Assembly: GCA_905250125.1 (NCBI GenBank) | Contig: CAJNOL010000258.1 | Coordinates: 1-64,000, forward strand | From: Rotaria sordida | Lineage: Eukaryota > Rotifera > Eurotatoria > Philodinida > Philodinidae | Length of the DNA stretch: 64,000 nucleotides | Direction: 5' to 3' | Part shown: one piece after another, positions 59,423 through 64,000 of the stretch | Layout of the letters: each line of letters opens with the position of its first letter | How positions within the stretch are numbered: position 1 is the first letter of the stretch | The notes under the pieces: generated by a model | Databases searched by the model: none | What the model was told of the DNA's origin: nothing | The model's input: the letters and a program-made list of their open reading frames with translations, nothing else | Program-made: the position numbers and the translations under genes

Positions 59423-62400
59423 TAAGATCAGATAGTCGTCATTTGTTGCTTCTTTTTTTTTCTTATTTGTTTATGTATGTGTGAATGTGTCCGTTTTTTT
59501 TTCTCTTGTATGTATAAAAAGAAAAAAACCAATTCTAGGGCAGGTTAAAAGTGAGCTCTTTGTGATGCGTTGATGATTCTGTTTTTTTTTCTTTTGTTCT
59601 TTCTTTCTTTTTGTTTTGTTCGAAAAAAAAAATAATTTATACTTGTTCGTTAAGACTTGATGTTTAGATATTAAGTATTTGTATATAATGAATCATGAAA
59701 TGGACAAGATGAATATTTTGAATTATGTTTTGATTTGAAAACTTTTTGATTAGTTTAATAATTGAAACTTTTTGTTTTCAGTAATTGAGCTCATGAATAA
59801 TCAATTTTAATAATATTTTGATTATAACTTTTATTCTTTTTCAACACACCAATTTGATTGTTTTGTCAGAAGATGCATCGTCATATTCTCTAGAAAAACT
59901 TAATTAGACGTTTGTAGAAAGTTAAATGAAGAGTATTGAACATGTAAAAATAGACTAATTTTTTAAGTAAATTTCAGAGTAGTCTATAGACAATAAAATA
60001 GAAGTAAAAATAGTTTTGAGTGCGTTGATATGTGATAGTTCGTTCAATTTCAGCCGGATATTGAAACTTTCTTCTTTTTGTTCATTAGTTCAATGCAAGT
60101 ATTTGATTAGAACGTTTTTTTAGCTTACACAGTTGGTTCACTTCTATCTGTTAAGTATTCTTCGTTCAATTTTTCTCTGAAGCTGTCTATAAAAATAAAT
60201 TATGATTAAGTTTTTCGTAGAGAATTAGACGATACATCTTCTAGGAAAAAAAAATAAAAAGTTATAATCAAAATACTGAGAAGTTCACTATTTATTGGGG
60301 ATTCGATATTTCCAGCAGTGGTTGAATTTCGTGAGTTCTCAACCTCTGGATATAGATGTGAGCTTTGGTTTCCATTCTTTTTACACCGACATTCACATTC
60401 ATATTTGAATATCCACGAAAAAGATTGTGCCGTATATTTTATCATCTATCGTGATAGTTCTAGTATTCCAAATTTCTGGATGTGTGACACTACTACAGTT
60501 GTTTAAAATTTGTAGATCAGCAAAGTTTGATGATGTCGATTTCCTTTGAAACGCTACCGTTGATCTGTTATCTGAATTTCAACAGACTCTTAAGTTCCGT
60601 GAATTCGATGAGTGAAGTTGTACTTTTGAGAGTTCCATGAATTTAGAACTCAGGAAATTCGACAATGTTTCTGAAGTTGGTATGTAACAAAAAAAAGTAA
60701 GGAGAAGAAGTCGAAGTATTTAATATTTCTTGCTGCAAAAAAAAGAAATGTCAAATATTCAGCTCAAAAAAAAAGACCGATGCTTGGATATATTTTCATG
60801 TAAAATTTGACGCTTGAGTACAATTTCAATGATAACTACAAATACAAGAGTGAAATAAATATTTAAAACTATTACAAGTTTGTTTCGAAAATAAATAATG
60901 TCTTATGAACTTTGAAACTACCTTTGTATCGACAATGATTGGTATATTAACCGATTTGTGATCTAGCTTTTGAGACCGATTGATTGAAAGAGATTTTGTT
61001 CTCAATATATATATCACTACTAGACAGTCGTTTTATCATAACAATCAAGAATAAAACAATCAAACAATGATTGAAAATATTAATAGAAATAAATCAATTT
61101 ATTAGTTATCTATTTAAGATTAAAATAAAATAGTAGGACAAGAAAAGTATTTATTACTATAGAATATTGAATAAAAATAAATCTCATAGGAAAATAAATC
61201 TCATAGGAAAACACATGTCTATTAAGTGAATGAATCAATGTACAAAAACAAACTCATAGACAAAATTATACATCAAGTTTTTTTTCAATTATCCTCTGAC
61301 CTTTGATACCAACCGCTTATGAGGAAGCATACTTGAATGTTCAAGCAACTTGTACTTAATTTTTTGGTCATAAGTAGAAGCTTTCGACTTGTTATGAGTT
61401 ATTTCGGAAACATTTGAATAACATATTTTTAACTCAATATTAGCCTTAATGAAAGTTTTCAGAATGATTAATAAAAGCATATTGGTTTGAGCTTAAATTT
61501 TTGGAACATTCTAGTAATTTAGAAGCTTTTTCTATTGGCTAAACATTAGATCCAAAAATATGTTTTTCGAGTGTTTCCCAAATACTTTCCGATAGATCGA
61601 ATACTCAGTAAAACAGTAATCTCTCGACATGAAAAATTTTTTCTCATACTTCATCCAGAATTTTGTTTACACTGAGACTTTTATAAGATTTGAACAAAAG
61701 TTTCAATAACGAAAGATTTTAATGAATTATTTCATGAACAAAATTCTCATTATGAATACAAATCTATTCGAAAATGATAATATCGCCTGGAACAATCAAA
61801 AAAATATGAAGTTATTCAAAAGTTAAGTCCAATAATTATTGTATGTTCGTTTATTGATCCGTTGCATAATATGAAGCAATCGTTTACATTTTTCAAAAAA
61901 AAAACAGTTATCCATTTGAAATAAAAACTTTCTAATTACTTTTTTTATAGACTGACTTATTTATTAAAGTTCTCTAAAAGAAAAATTTTAACTTATCTTT
62001 TCATTGTAAAGTTCAATAATGATTGTTCTATTAATTTTTTTCACACCTATTGTTCAATTATTATCTTTCGTCTTAGTCAGTAAATCATTCATATTGATTG
62101 TCATAATCAATCAAATTCAGTTTTCGGACGACAAGCAAAACTATCCTTTTCTTTTTTTTTTTTTTTATTGATATATACTTTTTAACATAAACTATCATAT
62201 TAAGACAAGTCGAAAGTTGAGTCGTCGTGTGTCCTCTGACATAAGTTCTACTGTTTCAATATGATGGTAGTTGAACTGGAACAGTGCCTTCGTCCTAAAT
62301 GACCTAATATTAAGATGGCATGATGAATAATCGAAGCTGCTGTTCACCATGATGATGGACAGTAGGGGGTATTCGATTCCACGTTTATATATATATGTAT

Positions 62401-64000
62401 ATAGAGTAAAGTACCATGATGTCCATATTGAATAAGTTTGATGGGTGATAAGGAATGAATTTCAATTTATCATCGTTCTATGTACATAATATATCCATTT
62501 AAGGAATCATCATTAACATTATTATTGACGAGTTGATTACAATATCAAATGTTTAATAAAAAATAGCCCCTCAAGCTGTTTTACAAATGCAAAAGGAAAA
62601 ATTCTTATTTTATAGATACTTTCTTTTTTTTTTTGTATGTAAAACCTAACATGTGCAATTATTTCCCCTACTCTTATTCATCTCATATCAGTCTACATCC
62701 CATTTAGGCGCGTCTTTGTGTTATCTTATCTATCAGTTTTTTTTTCTCCCTCTCTCTCTTTCTCGTTTTTCCCGTCGTTTGTCTATGTACATTCTATAAA
62801 GGCAAGTGTATAAGCGCTTTATTAGAAGAGCAATGTGTGTGATCTTTAGACACTTATACATATACATAGATGAGAACGGCAAGTATAACAACAACTTTGA
62901 TTGCTCAATATATTGTTTACCAAGCAAATGATTTGTATGATAAGAAAACTTATTTAAATTCTTTTAGAATAAATATTTTATTTTATTTTTCAATATATCT
63001 TTTTTAAATAAACAAAACAAAAAGAAAACGATATATAACGAATTATAGATAAAAATCAGTACTATATTACTTTCTAATAATAACAAACAACTATTTTAAT
63101 CAATTATTTATTTTTTTTCAAAAAACGTATATGTATATATAGATAAACTTTATGAATTCTATATGTTTCTTATTTTCAACCTCCGCATGTTGTTGAAAAG
63201 TCATTATGCTGTCAATTAAGTAGCAATGATGATGGCTAAAAGAAAATGAAGGCAAGAGAAAAAAAAAACACAACAAGTGTGCGTAGGTTTAGCTTTATAT
63301 ATCTATTCCCGTATGTGTGCATCAGACAGAAATCAATCGTTGTCGTTCATTATTCTCATTTCTCTCGACACTTGCTCATAGTCATACGCTTATCGCATTA
63401 TGTATAACGAAATACAAAACAAAATCATCACATATTTCTTTTTTTTTTTAAACGATTTAACATCTGGACTAGTGATGCATCGATGATTGAAATACAAAAA
63501 AAAAAGAAACCTAAGAATATTAGACTTGGTTTAAGTCAATTTATGTTTTAAAAACACGTGCCGCATAGAATCTATTTGAACAATAAAGAAAAATTTTCGT
63601 ATCATATCTATACATAATAATTACCCATGTCACCATGTTCACCTTTTGATCGTCACTCTGGTCTATGTCTCATCATCATAGAAGCAAACGAGAAAAAAAA
63701 AATGATCATCACAGGTATAATATTAATGTAGAGAACTCATGCTGTGACCGACCATCAACACTTATATGTGTGTGTGTGAAATGTGATTCTTGGAAACATC
63801 CAAGCAAAAACAAAAAGCTTTCTATTATGAATAATCATTGGCACTGAAATAAACTGAATTGATTCTTTGAAGACTTGACGGTGACAAAATTGTATATGAT
63901 AGTCGATAATAATACAAGAGCTTTCGCTCTTTCCGCCCTATCGAAAAAAACAATAATTATTAGAATAATTTTATATTTGTTTATAAATGTTCTAACTAAT
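59423..64000. other. Gene-free stretch after the GATA gene
   Basis: 4.6 kb. It starts with the GATA 3' UTR. A 17-base tandem duplication (AAAATAAATCTCATAGG) lies at 61176-61210. A small hairpin CTGTTCACCATGATGATGGACAG is at about 62340. A purine-rich minus-strand microsatellite is at about 62745-62765. No gene, RNA gene or long repeat recognised. Confidence 0.4.

Noticed and set aside
1-64000. tRNA and rRNA genes
   Set aside because: I looked for T-loop-like GTTCGAATCC words and long GC-rich conserved blocks on both strands and saw none; a covariance-model scan would be needed to exclude divergent tRNAs.

Overview
The window looks like nuclear DNA of a bdelloid rotifer, or a close relative. 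It is very AT-rich and carries metazoan single-copy genes with many short introns (about 50-70 bases) plus a few 0.8-1.2 kb introns. Two genes support a bdelloid: an ADP-ribosyltransferase fused to TPR repeats, of a type I associate with bdelloid genomes, and an intronless BNR-repeat protein of bacterial type. Several start codons lie 11-25 bases after a pyrimidine tract ending in AG, which fits the spliced-leader trans-splicing known in rotifers. The assignment is an inference from gene families; no marker gene for a species is present.

Layout. <1-6686 (-): CCDC157 orthologue, 12 exons, 3' end off the window, with three different foldback elements in its introns. 7049-8403 (+) and 8856-10769 (-): two convergent eIF4E paralogues, one class I-like with a 15-base microexon, one resembling class III. 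11313-11921 (+): four-membrane-span protein. 11922-16377: long microsatellite-rich gap. 16378-17695 (+): secreted or membrane-anchored immunoglobulin-domain protein. 20915-22611 (+): proline-rich protein, six exons. 23893-24567 (+): VCPKMT/METTL21D-like lysine methyltransferase. 26230-26725 (-): unidentified decayed gene. 27047-28405 (-): BNR-repeat protein, candidate horizontal transfer. 30211-32160 (-): ADP-ribosyltransferase-TPR protein.

33405-34335 (-): decayed UNC13-like copy. 34336-39429: no recognised gene. 39430-39939 (+): two-span membrane protein. 41065-43638 (-): TTC29 orthologue, with a foldback element just behind one 5' splice site. 45398-50912 (+): complete glucosidase II alpha gene (GANAB), 18 exons all in phase, 918 residues. 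50913-56671: gap with two foldback elements. 56672-59422 (+): GATA factor with two zinc fingers, nine exons, 681 residues, unusually long spacer between fingers. 59423-64000: no gene seen.

The genes do not form a pathway. CCDC157 and TTC29 point to male germ cells or cilia, GANAB to glycoprotein folding in the ER, the eIF4E pair to translation, VCPKMT to VCP/p97 methylation, and GATA to development. The most unusual content is the number of unrelated foldback (terminal-inverted-repeat, protein-free) elements, at least six and mostly in introns, together with pseudogene fragments, a possible coding insert in a GATA intron, and the frame-neutral eIF4E microexon. I did not find a convincing new multi-gene system.
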